Below are positions 46,852-59,769 of a stretch of DNA of 64,000 nt, in pieces (within the stretch, counting starts at the first letter, position 1; every line of letters begins with the position of its first letter). Location of the stretch: NCBI GenBank assembly GCA_032622095.1, contig CP136066.1, forward strand, positions 130,109,917-130,173,916, in the 5' to 3' direction. Below the pieces are notes generated by a model, which worked only from the letters and a program-made list of their open reading frames with translations, was not told the origin of the DNA and ran no database searches. This DNA is from Siphonodentalium dalli (taxonomy: Eukaryota > Mollusca > Scaphopoda > Gadilida > Siphonodentaliidae). A program made the position numbers and the translations under genes.

Positions 46852-47200
46852 GCATTGGCTAACCTTTGAGGTAGAAGGCTTGTTTTGATAAATACAATGA
46901 GAAACCAACTTCAAATAATTGACCACTAATAATCACTCTTTAATATGATTATGTTTCATTGCCTCCATCTGATATGGCATATAAGCTATGGTAGTTGTGA
47001 GAAATTCAAAGGGTGAAGGGACGTGCAAACTGCAGTCCGAACATCCTACCCGGCCTTTGGCCGGAAACGACTCTACTAAGAAATTCATATGGGGTGAAGG
47101 AGAAGATCACTCGATCTTTTTGACTATCCCGGGTGCTTTGCACCCAACCACTCTATCATCAGAAATTCATACCAACCATTGCTAATGCTATCATCATGTC

Positions 47201-47365
47201 TGCAAAAAGTTCTTCCTTAATCTGGCAGCATTCGATTTGCCGAAAGACACATCAGGTCCTATGAATGCGAAGTGCAAACTTTGTCCAACTACAATCTCCG
47301 GTTCTAAAAAAGTTACCACCAATTTTGTGACACATCTGGATAAATTTACATTTCTATTGTACTAG
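47201..47365 (+). pseudogene. BED zinc-finger fragment of hAT transposase
   Basis: Read from 47201, the frame contains FLNLAAFDLPKDTSG, then AKCKLCPTTISGSK, then TTNFVTHLDK, and stops at 47363-47365. It has the CxxC pair, the SGSKKVTTNF.THL spacing and the upstream hydrophobic-acidic segment of hAT BED fingers. The second histidine is lost where the frame runs into unrelated sequence after HLDK, so the domain is truncated. There is no usable start codon at the N-terminal side; one in-frame ATG lies just before AKCKLC. Confidence 0.75.
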
Positions 47366-48142
47366 TATTGTTTAATTCCATTTACATATTACTTCAGTGT
47401 ATATATGGTGGTATTGGTGTGTGCATTGTTTGTTGTCCCTTCTTATTAGTAACTGATTTGACTCAATAATCCCCCACTTTATAGCTGTGTCTAGTGGAGG
47501 CATTGTGTCACGTGTAAGCTGGTGGCCACAAAGGCTAATTATTTGACAAGTTGATATATTGATTACATTGTGCCTGCAGAATTATGGGCACATATGTTTA
47601 TCACTCTAATTAACACTTGCTGATTATCTTATTGTCCTTTACAGTGGCCTCGCTGTGTGTCTGACTGACTGAGACAGTCTTATTTCCCTAATAATGAGAT
47701 GATGGATACTTGTATGTGTTACTAAAATACTCTATTATTTTCATTTTATAGCGAAAGCATCGAGATATCAACGAATCAGTCACACAAGCAAATAGTGTAC
47801 CTACTTCAATTCTGTACTGAAATGTAATTGAATTACATTTCAAAGTAATTGTAATTGTAATTATTTACATTTTGAAATAGATGTAATGGGAATTGTAATT
47901 GTAATTGAAAAATATTGAAGTAATTATACTTCCTGATACTTCCATATTTTAAATGGAAGTATATCGTTATTAATTTTTTTATTTTTTCCTTATTATTATT
48001 TATGATTCTTCTTAATATATTTTGTAACCCTTATATCTCAGAAAGTTAAAAAGAAAAAACATTGAAATTTGGCAGGTATATGCACCTTGCCAAGTTACAG
48101 CGACTCGAAGCATTTAGGTTTATTTCCTAACATGCATTCCAG

Positions 48143-49181
48143 TAGAGCTGGGCGGTTTTGATTTTTTACGTTCGGTTTCGGTTTTTTGGGGAGAAAAAAC
48201 CTCGGTTTCGGTTCGGTTTTCAGTTTTTTTTTCACTAGATAGTGAAATTATACTGAAATACATACAATTTGAGTATATACTTTCAAAGTAACCGTAATTA
48301 GAGTCAACAATGTCCCAATAACGTTGAATATTTGAGGAAGGAACTGCGTTCACTGGTAAACAACGGGACAAAATGCCGACGCAAAATGAATCCAATGCGA
48401 TAAGATCATAAAGATGATACAATTCGGTATTTAAAAAAATAAACACCCCCATCTTCACTGTTCAATGTTCATCCCTTTCTGACATGTTTAAAACATATTT
48501 ATCATATTATATGCATTATAGTATCTGAGAATTCAACCGCAAACAGCAAATTCACAAACAGTGGGCGTCCTTGACCTGACTGTGTAACAATTCTTGACAC
48601 GTGCATGATTGACCCACATTCAATGACTGCGGTGTGATCGCTTTGATGTTGCGACATAGTTTACAAGCTGCACATGGTTTGCCCAGATTACGTCACATCG
48701 GAATGTCCAGACGATCAAAGTGTTCATACCATTTACTTGGTTTAGTTTTCGACTGTCTGGCCAGGTTGCTGGTATTTGCATGCTCTGATACGTTTTTATG
48801 ACATATTAAGCAGCGACATTTTTTGGAGTCGTCTCCAGTTAGACGCGTAAAATAACTGCAAACAGGGCTTTTTGTTGAACCCTGTTCGTTATTTTGTTCG
48901 GCAATGTTTTGAAAAAGTACAAAAACAGTCGCCTACGATATTATAACAACACATATCTGAGACGAAATGGACACATTCCGATATAATATTGATCAGAGAG
49001 GCCGATAATTTGATAACAATATCAACTAATAAGTACATGGGGAGGTATAATAAGTAGATTTAAGTGAAAAATAAACATATATAATAAAACCGTAATGTCG
49101 GTTATAGCAGAATCGCGTCGGTCGGTTTTCGGTTTATTGTCAAAAACCGAAACCGAGTTGTTTTCTCGGTTAACCGCCCAT
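48143..49181 (-). mobile_element. hAT-type element with perfect 8-bp TSD CATTCCAG
   Basis: The 1039-bp element begins TAGAGCTGGGCGGTTTT and ends GGTTAACCGCCCAT. It is flanked by CATTCCAG at 48135-48142 and 49182-49189. The ends share GGGCGGTT in inverted form; the right end is a few bases shorter than the left. Both subterminal regions have many TTCGGTTT(C)GGTT or AACCGAAACCGA repeats. The interior keeps a BED finger on the minus strand. No catalytic domain. Confidence 0.9.
48693..48877 (-). pseudogene. BED zinc-finger exon of hAT transposase
   Basis: The minus-strand frame reads SPVCSYFTRLTGDDSKKC, then RCLICHKNVSEHANTSNLAR, then QSKTKPSKWYEHFDRL, ending at TGA (48695-48693). The order of an aromatic-rich start (normally W, here C), YFTRL, GDDSKKC, CxxC and TSNLxR is classic for BED fingers. 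The usual histidine after TSNLAR is Q and the next one is missing, so the zinc site is broken. The frame agrees with the element ends in calling this a hAT relic. Confidence 0.85.
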
Positions 49182-49224
49182 CATTCCAGAGTTTATATGC
49201 CCCTTACATTTTTTGTTTTTTAAA

Positions 49225-49745
49225 GTTTGGCGACAGATCTTCTCCTATATCATACCAATTACCTGGATTCGGTCCACGTAACTGTGTTAACTATCGAAAG
49301 GGCACGAATCGAGGAAATTTTCACCAAGGTCCAAACACAATCTGTTGACATGGGGAGGGGTGCAAAATTTAAAAAAAAAAAAAATTCTTGTCCCCGATTC
49401 CAACCATTTTTACTGTCATGTATCTATATGACTTACTGATGATACTCCTGAATGAATTTTGTAAATCGGTTGAGAAATGTCCGAGTTATGGCACATCCAA
49501 ATTCATAAATTCATAAATGTATTCATAAATGTCTTGTGTGGAAAGCGTTTGGGGCCAGATCTTCTCCCAGACAAAACACAACAGATAGATTTGTTTTATG
49601 TGAGTGTCTTAAACATAGACATAAGGCGAAAGGAGGAAATTTTGACAAAGGTCGGCTCAAATTTGTCCGGGCTAGGGGAGGTGCAAATTTTTTCATTTTT
49701 TTTTGTTGTCGCCGATTTGAACCAAAATGCAGGACTGCCAATGTC
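49225..49745 (+). repeat. Degenerate tandem repeat, about 320 bp, two copies
   Basis: Both copies contain AGATCTTCTCC, GAGGAAATTTT(C/G)AC, AAGGTC..(A/C)..AA, GGGGAGG(G)GTGCAAA(A/T)TTT, an A- or T-run, GCCGATTT or CCCCGATTCC, and ACC. Frames of 70-111 codons cross it but differ between copies. Confidence 0.55.
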
Positions 49746-50886
49746 AAAAATTACACCAATGACTGCAGGTGATATATTTCAACATCCATTCCTGTTCAGT
49801 ACACTGCGTTAATTGTCATGTTGGCTAATAGGTAATCACTCAAACCAATGCTGGCTGGCTTGTCAACTGGCTGTGATATTGCGGTTTTATCATGATGTGG
49901 CTGGGAAAAACTAAGTCGCTGATTTTGGTATCATAATTTTGGAACGGAACTACATGTATCTAGGGTTTTGTATTGGTTTCCCATTTGGTATATAGCATAA
50001 GTTCGTTTCTATTATGTTGTATTCAGATCTGACCGTTTAAAAACTGTCTCCTTATCATCTGTATGTGTTACAAATGAAAATGTATGAGTTTATTGTCCGA
50101 TTGTTAAGATCGCCGATTGTTTATTTCACATTAATTGGACGACACGTAATGTAAAGTGTTATAACTTACAAAGAGCCGACAACGTCATCACACGTTCATC
50201 TGCCAATCGTAAAATATACACAAATATGTGTTAAAGTGCAGACCAATTCACCACCTTTGTGTATTCAAGAATATGAATCACACCAAAATTAAGCAAATTT
50301 TATATGGAATGTGTAGGTATAAGCTGCCATGTATATATCATTCCCCAAATGCTTCAATATCATGACAATCTATTAGTTATTATAAACCGAGAGGCCGATC
50401 ACGATCAACAGATGTTTAACCCATACCTTGGCGACAGTGATGAGCTATTTTCATAAATCCTTATACCATAATAGATGCATATGGTGCGAATACCTTTGAA
50501 ATATCTGACATTTCATATCGGATTAGAACAAGCATGAATCGCCTCGATGAAATATTACCGTAGTAGCAAAGATAGCATTTAAAAACAGACAGTGGGAATA
50601 TCATCAACAAATCATACTGATCGGTTCGATATTTCGTAGTTTGGTCAACGAACATTGATAAAGTCAATGGCTAGTGTTGTTATCTTGGTAACTCATTGAC
50701 AATATACATGTAGACATGTAATGATAACATATAAAGTTTGCACATGCAAACCGATCTTGAATTCAATCACTGCTTTTGAAGTTTGCCGTGTTATGCAGAA
50801 AACACTGTGAATGAAACAACTTCACCGAAACTATGATACGTCGCAGTTCTAAAAAAAAAAAGCCTTTAGCATGTTATTATATACAA
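49746..50886. other. Unassigned stretch
   Basis: No supported feature. Confidence 0.3.
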
Positions 50887-51842
50887 CAACCCTGATAATT
50901 AGGAAAAATGTCCTAGGCAAAAAAAATGCCTAGGAGAAATATTTCTCCTAGATAAAAACAGCATTCTCTTAGGCTTTTTTTTTAACTAACTAAATGTACT
51001 TAAAATGATTAACAAATAACATTCGTTGACATATTGAATGATGATTGAATAGATTCAGTGAATATTTCTGTTAAGTTTCCACATTTTGAAATACTCAGTT
51101 ACCTATTTCTTGATTTTCTGCATTCAAAGGCACACCCTTTCAGTAGTTTCACAGTTTGGTTCAGCTATGATCTATGCACAATTAACGGCCTTGACACCGA
51201 TCGATTACCGAGTGTCTCTAATTTCCAAAATCACTGAATCATTGGGAATAAAATTACGATTTTTCGGTTGGATCACACTTTATTTCCATCAAGCCAAAAT
51301 ACACGATTAAAAATATATTTGCACACTATAAAATGGTGCTCTCGGATAATTTTGTCGCCAAATATATTCAGTAACATCGGTGAATTTAAAGAGAATACGT
51401 TTGAGGTCTGTTCGATTTGCGGTCTCACGGTTACTGCGTATATAAAACACGGAATACCACAAAGACGGAAACGGAACTAAAACAAACAAAGTTTAAATCA
51501 GGATTATAAATTTTATATCTATCTATATACTTCTAATATTTATCCATCTATACTATAGTAACTATACATGCTAGCCATAAAAACTTCAAATACTATTATA
51601 TTAAACCAGCATACACATCGCCAATATGCACCATATTTCTTTCCGGTTTGCGTTCCCGAAATTGGAAATCTCATAATTGTTTTCCGCACGGTAACACATT
51701 TGACTTGTAGTTATCGTTGCCTAGTGTCTGTTTATCATTTCTTCAGATAATGTCCTCAGCTATTTTTTAGCCGAGGATAATTAATTTTTCCTCGGCAAAA
51801 CGGTCGGCTTTGCCGATAGCCGACAGCTAATAATCAGGGTTG
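50887..51842. mobile_element. TIR element with stacked subterminal hairpins
   Basis: CAACCCTGATAATTAGG at 50887 is mirrored by ATAATCAGGGTTG ending at 51842. Just inside the left end are palindromes TCCTAGGC..GCCTAGGA and GGAGAAATATTTCTCC. Just inside the right end are AGCTATTTTTTAGC, CCGAGGATAATTAATTTTTC then CTCGG, and GTCGGCTTTGCCGATAGCCG then AC. The interior has no recognisable transposase. No clear target duplication, so the superfamily is open. Confidence 0.65.
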
Positions 51843-51907
51843 ATACGATGTTTTGTTATTATAAAGCCATGCCCATATTTTACGTAGGATCTAACTATTC
51901 TCATAAA

Positions 51908-53074
51908 TGAAAGTGTCAACTTGGAAAGGGAATAATTTAATGTGTTACTGTCGATGGAGTGATTAAGAATGTGGAAAGTTGAATGTCTAATACTAGTTTA
52001 TCAACATGAAGAGATATATATACATGTATACAAAAGTTAAATCTACGATGGTTGATGGCGGCTATGTTTTCCAACAATTCAAAAACATTTGATAGCTTTA
52101 GTCATGCAAAGAGTAGAATCCAAGATGGCCACTGGCAGCCATGTTTTAATGCCGAATAACCCCAAAATGACTCGTTCCCATCTACATGTCAATGTCAAAA
52201 GTCAAGACAAATTTCATAATGATCCAAGATAGCTGCTGGCGGCCATGTTTTTTGGCCGAATGACCCCAAAATTACTTGTTCCCATCTACATGTCAATATT
52301 AACATCCATGACAAATATCATGATGATCAGATGAACAGTACGACCTGTAGCCCATGCTAATGGATTGAATTTTGAAATCCAAGATGGCCACTGGCGGCCA
52401 TGTTTTTGTCCGAATGACCCCAAAATGACTCGTTCCCATCTATATTCCAATTTCAACAGCCATGACAAATTTTATGATGATCAGACTAAAGGTACGACCT
52501 GTAGCCCGTGCTAAAGGATTTAGTCATACAAAGAGTAAAATCTAAGATGGCTGCCGGCGGCCATGTTTTTTGGCCGCAGGACCCCAAAATTACTCGTTCC
52601 CATTTAGATATCATTGTTAACATCCATGACAAATTTCATGATGATCTGACCAAAGGTTCGACCTGTAGCCCGTGCTAAAGGATTTAGTCATGCAAAGAGT
52701 AAAATCTAAGATGGCTGCCAGCGGCCATGTTTTTTGGCCGATTGACCCCAAAATTAATCGTTCCCATCTACATGTCAATATTAACATGATGATCAGACGA
52801 ACAGTACGACCTGTAGCTCGTGCTAATGAATTGAATTTTGAAATCAAAGATGGCCGCCATGTTTTTTGTCCTAATGACCCCAAAATGACTCGTTCCCATC
52901 TACATTCCAACATTGTTAACATCCATGACAAATTTTATGATGATCAGACCAAAGGTTCGACCTGTAGCCCGTGCTAAAGGATTTAGTCATGCAAAGAGTA
53001 AAATCTAAGATGGCTGCCAGCGGCCATGTTTTTTGGCCGAATGACCCCAAAATTAATCGTTCCCATCTACATCA
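51908..53074 (+). mobile_element. Family M element 3 (3' truncated)
   Basis: Starts GAAAGTGTCAACTTGG: the left end has lost the ATGACACTGTAGCTCAA part. It runs through about seven units and stops abruptly inside CCCATCTACAT at 53074, where unrelated sequence begins with CAGGGTTTCCGCCAAGGGG. Confidence 0.85.
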
Positions 53075-53431
53075 GGGTTTCCGCCAAGGGGAAATTAATG
53101 AGTCCGTATTGGGGAAACGCATAACGCGACGTGACGACCATGGTTCGTGTCGTCGGGCGAAAATTTTGTTATTTGACACTGAAAGGTAGCAATTTCCTTG
53201 CACCCGAGTGTCCCACAAAGCAATCCAAAGCTACGTATATTACGCAAGTCGATCATGTTTCGTGGGTGCATTAATTCTGCTGATGGTATCCAGATAATTA
53301 ATCATGTAATTACGCACGTAAGACTGCCGTCTGATTGAAGACTATATAAATGAACAAGTTAAAGTGTTTAAAAATTTATAACTTACAATAAGATTCCGAC
53401 AGGTACATGTATAATGAAACTAAACACTAAT
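53075..53431. other. Unrelated spacer between M elements 3 and 4
   Basis: Begins CAGGGTTTCCGCCAAGGGG, which resembles a hAT-type terminus and cuts an M unit, so a truncated insertion is possible. No opposite end and no coding content recognised. Confidence 0.4.
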
Positions 53432-56203
53432 GAAAGTGTCAATGACACTGTAGCTCAACTTGGAAAGGGAATAATTTAATGTATTAGTCAATGGAGCGAT
53501 TAGGAATGTGGAAAGTTGAATGTCTAATACTAGTTTATAGACATGAAGAGAAAAGTAAAATCCAAGATGGCTGCTGGCGGCCATGTTTTCGGCCGAATGA
53601 CCCCAAATGAGTCGTTCCCATCTACATGTCATCGTTAACATCCATGACAAATTGTATGATGATCAGACTAAAGGTACGACCTGTAGCCCATGCTAAAGAA
53701 TTTAGTCATACAAAGAGTAAAATCCAAGATGGCTGCTGGCGGCCATGTTTTTTGGCCGAATGACCCCAAAATGACTCGTTCCCATCTACATGTCATTGTT
53801 AACATCCATGACAAATTTTATGATGATAAGACTAAAGGTACGACCTGTAGCCCGTGCTAAAAAATTTAGTCATACAAAGAGTAAAATCCAAGATGGCTGC
53901 TGGCGGCCATGTTTTTTGGCCGAATGACCCCAAAATTACTCGTTCCCATCTACATGTCAATATTAACATCCACGACAAATTTCATGATGATCAGACGAAC
54001 AGTACGACATGTGACCCGTGCTAATGGATTAAATTTTGAAATCCAAGATGGCCGCTGGCGGCCATGTTTTTTGTCCGAATGACTCCAAAATGACTCATTC
54101 CCATCTACATTCCAATTTCAACAGCCATGAAAATTTTTAAGATGATCAGACTAAAGGTACGACCTGTAGCCCGTGCTAAAGGATTTAGTCATACAAAGAG
54201 TAAAATCAAAAATGGCTGCTGGCGGCCATGTTTTTTGGCCGAATGACCCCAAAATGACTCGTTCCCATCTACATGTCATTATTAACATTCATGACACATT
54301 TTATGATGATCAGACTAAAGATACGACCTGTAGCCCGTGCTAAAGAATTTAGTCATACAAAGAGTAAAATCCAAGATGGCTGCTGGCGGCCATGTTTTTT
54401 GGCCGAATAACCCCAAAATTACTCGTTCCCATCTACATGCCAATATTAACATCCATGACAAATTTCATGATGATCAGACGAACAGTACGACCTGTGGCCT
54501 GTGCTAATGGATTGAATTTTGAAATCCAAGATGGCCGCTGGCGGCCATTGTTTTTTGTCCGAATGACCCCAAAATGACTCATTCCCATCTACATTCCAAT
54601 TTCAACAGCCATGACAAATTTTATGATGATCGGACTAAAGGTACGACCTGTAGCCCGTGCTAAAGGATTTAGTCATACAAAGAGTAAAATCAAAGATGCC
54701 AGCTGGCGGCCATGTTTTTTGACCGAATGACCCCAAAATGACTCGTTCCCATCTACATGTCATTATTAACATTCATGACAAATTTGATGATGATCAGACT
54801 AAAGGTACGACCTGTAGCCCGTGCTAAAGAATTTAGTCATACAAAGAGTAAAATCCAAGATGGCTGCTGGCCGCCATGTTTTTTGGCCGAATGACCCCAA
54901 AATTACTCCTTCCCATCTACATGTCAATATTAACATCCATGACAAATTTCATGATAATCAGAAGAACAGTACGACCTGTGGCCCGTGCTAATGGATTGAA
55001 TTTTGAAATCCAAGATGGCCACTGGCAGCCATTGTTTTTTGTCCGAATGACCCCAAAATGACTCGTTCCCATCTACATTCCAATTTCAACAGCCATGACA
55101 AATTTATGATGATCGGACTAAAGGTACGACCTGTAGCCCGTGCTAAAGGAATTAGTCATACAAAGAGTAAAATCAAAGATGGCTGCTGGCGGCCATGTTT
55201 TTGGGCCAAATGACCCCAAAATTACTCGTTCCCATCTACATGTCAATATTGACATCCATGACATATTTGATGATGATCAGACTAAAGGTACGACATGTAG
55301 CCCGTGCTAAAGAATTTAGTCATACAAAGAGTAAAATCCAAGATGGCTGCTGGCCGCCATGTTTTTTGGCCGAATGACCCCAAAATTACTCGTTCCCATC
55401 TACATGTCAATATTAACATCCATGCCAAATATTATGATGATAAGACGAACAGTACGACCTGTGGCCCGTGCTAATGGATTGAATTTTGAAATCCAAGATG
55501 GCCACTGGCGGCCATGTTTTTTGTCCGCATGACCCCAAAATGACTCGTTCCCATCTACATTCCAATTTCAACAGCCATGAAAATTTTTATGATGATCGGA
55601 CTAAAGGTACGACCTGTAGCCCGTGCTAAAGGATTTAGTCATACAAAGAGTGAAATCAAAGATGCCTGCTGGCGGCCATGTTTTTTGGCCGAATGACCCC
55701 AAAATGACTCGTTCCCATCTACATGTCATTATTAACATTCTTGACAAATTTTATGATGATGAGACTAAAAGTAAGACCTGTAGCCCGTGCTAAAGAATTT
55801 AGTCATACAAAGAGTAAAATCCAAGATGGCTGCTGGCGGCCATGTTTTTGGGCCAAATGACCCCAAAATTAATCGTTCCCATCTACATGTCAATATTAAC
55901 ATCCATGACAAATTTCATGACGATCAGACAAACAGTACACCCTGTAGCCCGTGCTAATGGATTGAATTTTGAAATGCAAGACGGCCACTGGCGGCCATGT
56001 TTTTTTTACCGAATTACCCCAAAATTAATCATTCTGGTTTAAATGTTGATGTCAACAGCTATGACAAATTTCATAATGATCCGACCAAAGGTACAACCTG
56101 TAGACTGCATTGTTGACGCCTTACGTACACACGTACACACGGACGACGGACGACAAAGCCATGGCAATAGCTCAAACTTTACAAAGTAAAGTTGAGCTAA
56201 AAA
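53432..56203 (+). mobile_element. Family M element 4 (complete, about 2.8 kb)
   Basis: Left end GAAAGTGTCAATGACACTG then TAGCTCAACTT. Right end: ACGTACACACGGACGACGGA, then GCCATGGCAATAGCTCAAAC, then TTTACAAAGTAAAGTTGAGC and TAAAAA. About sixteen units lie between, alternating between the GTCATACAAAGAGTAAAATC and GAATTTTGAAATCC junction types. Frames beginning MFFGRMTPK.. recur because the unit itself is free of stops in that phase; they are not genes. Confidence 0.9.
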
Positions 56204-56500
56204 GCATCTATGCATTGTCCAATAATACCTAGCTGGGAGAATTGAATTAAGTATTTCCTGGAATTTCAAGTAGCTTCCGTGAAAATAAAACTGATATATT
56301 CCATGTATTCTGTCAATCGTAAAACTATTTGTGCGCTGTGACGTCATACTGCAGGAGATATTTATAGCGGCGAAATACAAATGGTAGCGAAATCTTTCAA
56401 ACTAGGAACTCGTAGCTTGTCAATAGTCTTGTATTAGTCCAACAACTGACGACCGCTGAGCACTATAGAACAGAGTTTTAGCCAACGTGTTATAAAATAT
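56204..56500. other. Spacer between M elements 4 and 5
   Basis: About 300 bp without recognisable features. Confidence 0.4.
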
Positions 56501-58215
56501 GAAAGTGTCAATGACACTGTAGCTCAACTTGGAAAGAAAATAATTTAATGTATTACAGTCAATGGAGCGATTAGGAATGTGGAAAGTTGAATGTTTAATA
56601 CTAGTTTATAGACATGAAGAGAAAAGTAAAATCCAAGATTGCTGCTGACGGCCATGTCTTCGGCCGAATGACCCCAAAATGATTATATCCCATCCACATG
56701 TCATCGTTAACATCCATGACAAATTTTATGACGATCAGACTAAAGGTACGACCTGTAGCCCATGCCAATGGATTGAATTTAGTCATACAAATGGTAAAAT
56801 CCAATATGGCTGCTGGCGGCCATGTTTTTTGGACAAATGACCCCAAAATGACTCGTTCCCATCTACATGTCATTGTTAACATCCAGGACAAATTTTATGA
56901 TGATCAGACTAAAGGTACGACCTGTAGCCTGTGCTAATGGATTGAATTTTGAAATCAAAGATGGCTGCTGGCGGCCATGTTTTTTGGACAAATGACCCCA
57001 AAATGACTCGTTCCCATCTACATGTCATTGTTAACATCCAGGACAAATTTTATGATGATCAGACTAAAAGTACGACCTGTAGCCCGTGCTAAATGATTTA
57101 GTCATACAAAGAGTAAAATCCAAGATGGCTGCTGGCGGCCATGTTTTTTGGCCGAATGACCTCAAAATGACTTGTTCCCATCTACATGTCATTATTAACA
57201 TTCATGACAAATTTTATGATGATCAGACTAAAGGTACGACCTGTAGCCTGTGCTAATGGATTGAATTTTGAAATCAAAGATGGCCACTGGCGGCCATGTT
57301 TTTTGGCCGAATGACCTCAAAATGACTCGTTCCCATCTACATGTCATTGTTAACATCCATGACAAATTTCATGATGATCAGACTAAAAGTACGACCTGTA
57401 GCCTGTGCTAATGGATTGAATTTTGAAATCAAAGATGGCCACTGGCAGCCATGTTTTTCATACGAATGACCCCAAAATGACTCGTTCCCATCTACATTAC
57501 AATTTCAACAGCCAAAAAAAATTTCATGATGATCAGACTCAAGGTACGACCTGTAGTCCGTGCTAAAGGATTTAGTCATACAAAGAGTAAAATCCAAGAT
57601 GGCTGCTGACGGCCATGTTTTTTGGCCGAATGACCCCAAAATTAATCGTTCCCATCTACATGTCAATATTAACATCCATGACAAATTTCATGATGATCAG
57701 ACGAACAGTACGACCTGTAACCCGTGCTAATGGATTGAATTTTGAAATCAAAGATGGCCACTGGCAGCCATGTTTTTTGGCCAAATGACCCCAAAATTAC
57801 TCGTTCCCATCTACATTACAATTTCAACAGCCATAAAAAAAATTATGATGATCAGACTAAAAGTACGTCCTGTAGCCCGTGCAAAATGATTTAGTCATAC
57901 AAAGAGTAAAATCCAAGATGGCTTCTGGTGGCCATGTTTTTTGGACGAATGACCCCAAAATGACTCGTTCCCATCTACATGTCATTATTAACATTCATAA
58001 CAAATTTTATGATGATCAGACTAAAAGTACGACCTGTAGCCCGTGCTAAATGATTTAGTCATACAAAGAGTAAAATCCAAGATGGCTGCTGGCGGCCATT
58101 TTTTTGGCCGAATGACCTCAAAATGACTTGTTCCCATCTACATGTCATTGTTAACATCCATGACAAATTTTATGATGATCAGACTAAAGGTACGACCTGT
58201 AGCCTGTGCTAAAGG

Positions 58216-59500
58216 ATCTAGTCATACAAAGAGTAAAATCCAATCTTGATGGCTGCTGGCGGCCATGTTTTTTGGCCGAATGACCTCAAAATGACTCGTT
58301 CCCATCTACATGTCATTGTTAACATCCATTACAAATTTCATGATGATCAGACTAAAGGTACGACCTGTAGCCTGTGCTAATGGATTGAATTTTGAAATCA
58401 AAGATGGCCACTGGAGGCCATGTTTTTCATCCGAATGACCCCAAAATGACTCGTTCCCATCTACATTACAATTTCAACAGCCATAAAAAAAATTATGATG
58501 ATCAGACTAAAAGTACGACCTGTAGTCCGTGCTAAATGATTTAGTCATACAAAGAGTAAAATCCAAGATGGCTTCTGGTGGCCTTGTTTTTTGGACGAAT
58601 GACCCCAAAATGACTCGTTCCCATCTACATGTCATTGTTAACATCCATGACAAATTTTATGATGATCAGACTAAAGGTACGACCTTTAGCCCGTGCTAAA
58701 GAATTTAGTCATACAAAGAGTAAAATCCAAGATGGCTATTGGCAGCCATGTTTTTTGGCCGAATGACTTGTTCCCATCTACATGTCATTGTTAACATCCA
58801 TGACAAATTTTATGATTATCAGACTAAAGGTACGACCTGTAGCCTGTGCTAAAGGATCTAGTCATACAAAGAGTAAAATCCAATCTTGATGGCTGCTGGC
58901 GGCCATGTTTTTTGGCCGAATGACCTCAAAATGACTCGTTCCCATCTACATGTCATTGTTAACATCCATTACAAATTTCATGATGATCAGACTAAAGGTA
59001 CGACCTGTAGCCTGTGCTAATGGATTGAATTTTGAAATCAAAGATGGCCACTGGAGGCCATGTTTTTCATCCGAATGACCCCAAAATGACTCGTTCCCAT
59101 CTACATTACAATTTCAACAGCCATAAAAAAATTTATGATGATCAGACTAAATGTACGACCTGTAGTCCGTGCTAAATGATTTAGTCATACACAGAGTAAA
59201 ATCCAAGATGGCTTCTGGTGGCCATGTTTTTTGGACGAATGACCCCAAAATGACTCGTTCCCATCTACATGTCATTGTTAACATCCATGACAAATTTTAT
59301 GATGATCAGACTAAAGGTACGACCTTTAGCCCGTGCTAAAGAATTTAGTCATACAAAGAGTAAAATCCAAGATGGCTGCTGGCAGCCATGTTTTTTGGCC
59401 GAATGACCCCAAAATTACTCGTTCCAATCTACATGTCAATATTAACATCCATGACAAATTTCATGATGATCAGACAAACAGTACGAACTGTGGCCTGTGC
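58216..59500 (+). repeat. Higher-order repeat of about 640 bp, two copies
   Basis: The variant junction GGATCTAGTCATACAAAGAG.. ATCCAATCTTGATGGC occurs at 58216 and 58855, and the following four units match in order, including the rare CTGGAGGCCATGTTTTTCAT and CTTCTGGTGGCC variants. This indicates a recent duplication of a four-unit block. Confidence 0.8.
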
Positions 59501-59769
59501 TAATGGATTAAATTTTGAAATCAAAGATGGCTGCTGGTGGCCATGTTTTTTGTCCGAATGACCCCAAAATGACTCGTTCCCATCTACATTCTAATTTCAA
59601 CAGCCATTAAAAATTTCATGATGATCAGACTAAAGATACGACATGTAGCCCGTGCTAAAGGATTTAGTCATACAAAGAGTAAAATCCAAGATGGCTGCTG
59701 GCGGCCATGTTTTTTGCCCGAATGACCCAAAAAAGACTCGTTCCCATCTACATGTCATTGTTAACATCC

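Larger units (their letters stand above)
44898..47925 (+). mobile_element. hAT-like element with GTAATTG subterminal repeats (right end lost)
   Basis: The left boundary reads CAGGGATGGGGTAATTGTAA, then many TAATTGTAATTG repeats to about 45060. A matching GTAATTGTAATTG-rich region lies at 47820-47925. CAGGGATGGGG is a typical hAT terminus, but its inverted partner is missing on the right and no target duplication could be paired. Inside are a BED-finger fragment (47201-47365), an 18-bp minisatellite and a 390-bp tandem, so the element is old and has been invaded or expanded. Confidence 0.6.

Noticed and set aside
47930-47970. Right terminus of the 44.9-kb hAT-like element
   Set aside because: The local hairpin ATACTTCC..GGAAGTAT does not match the left terminus CAGGGATGGGG, and no 8-bp duplication pairs with it.
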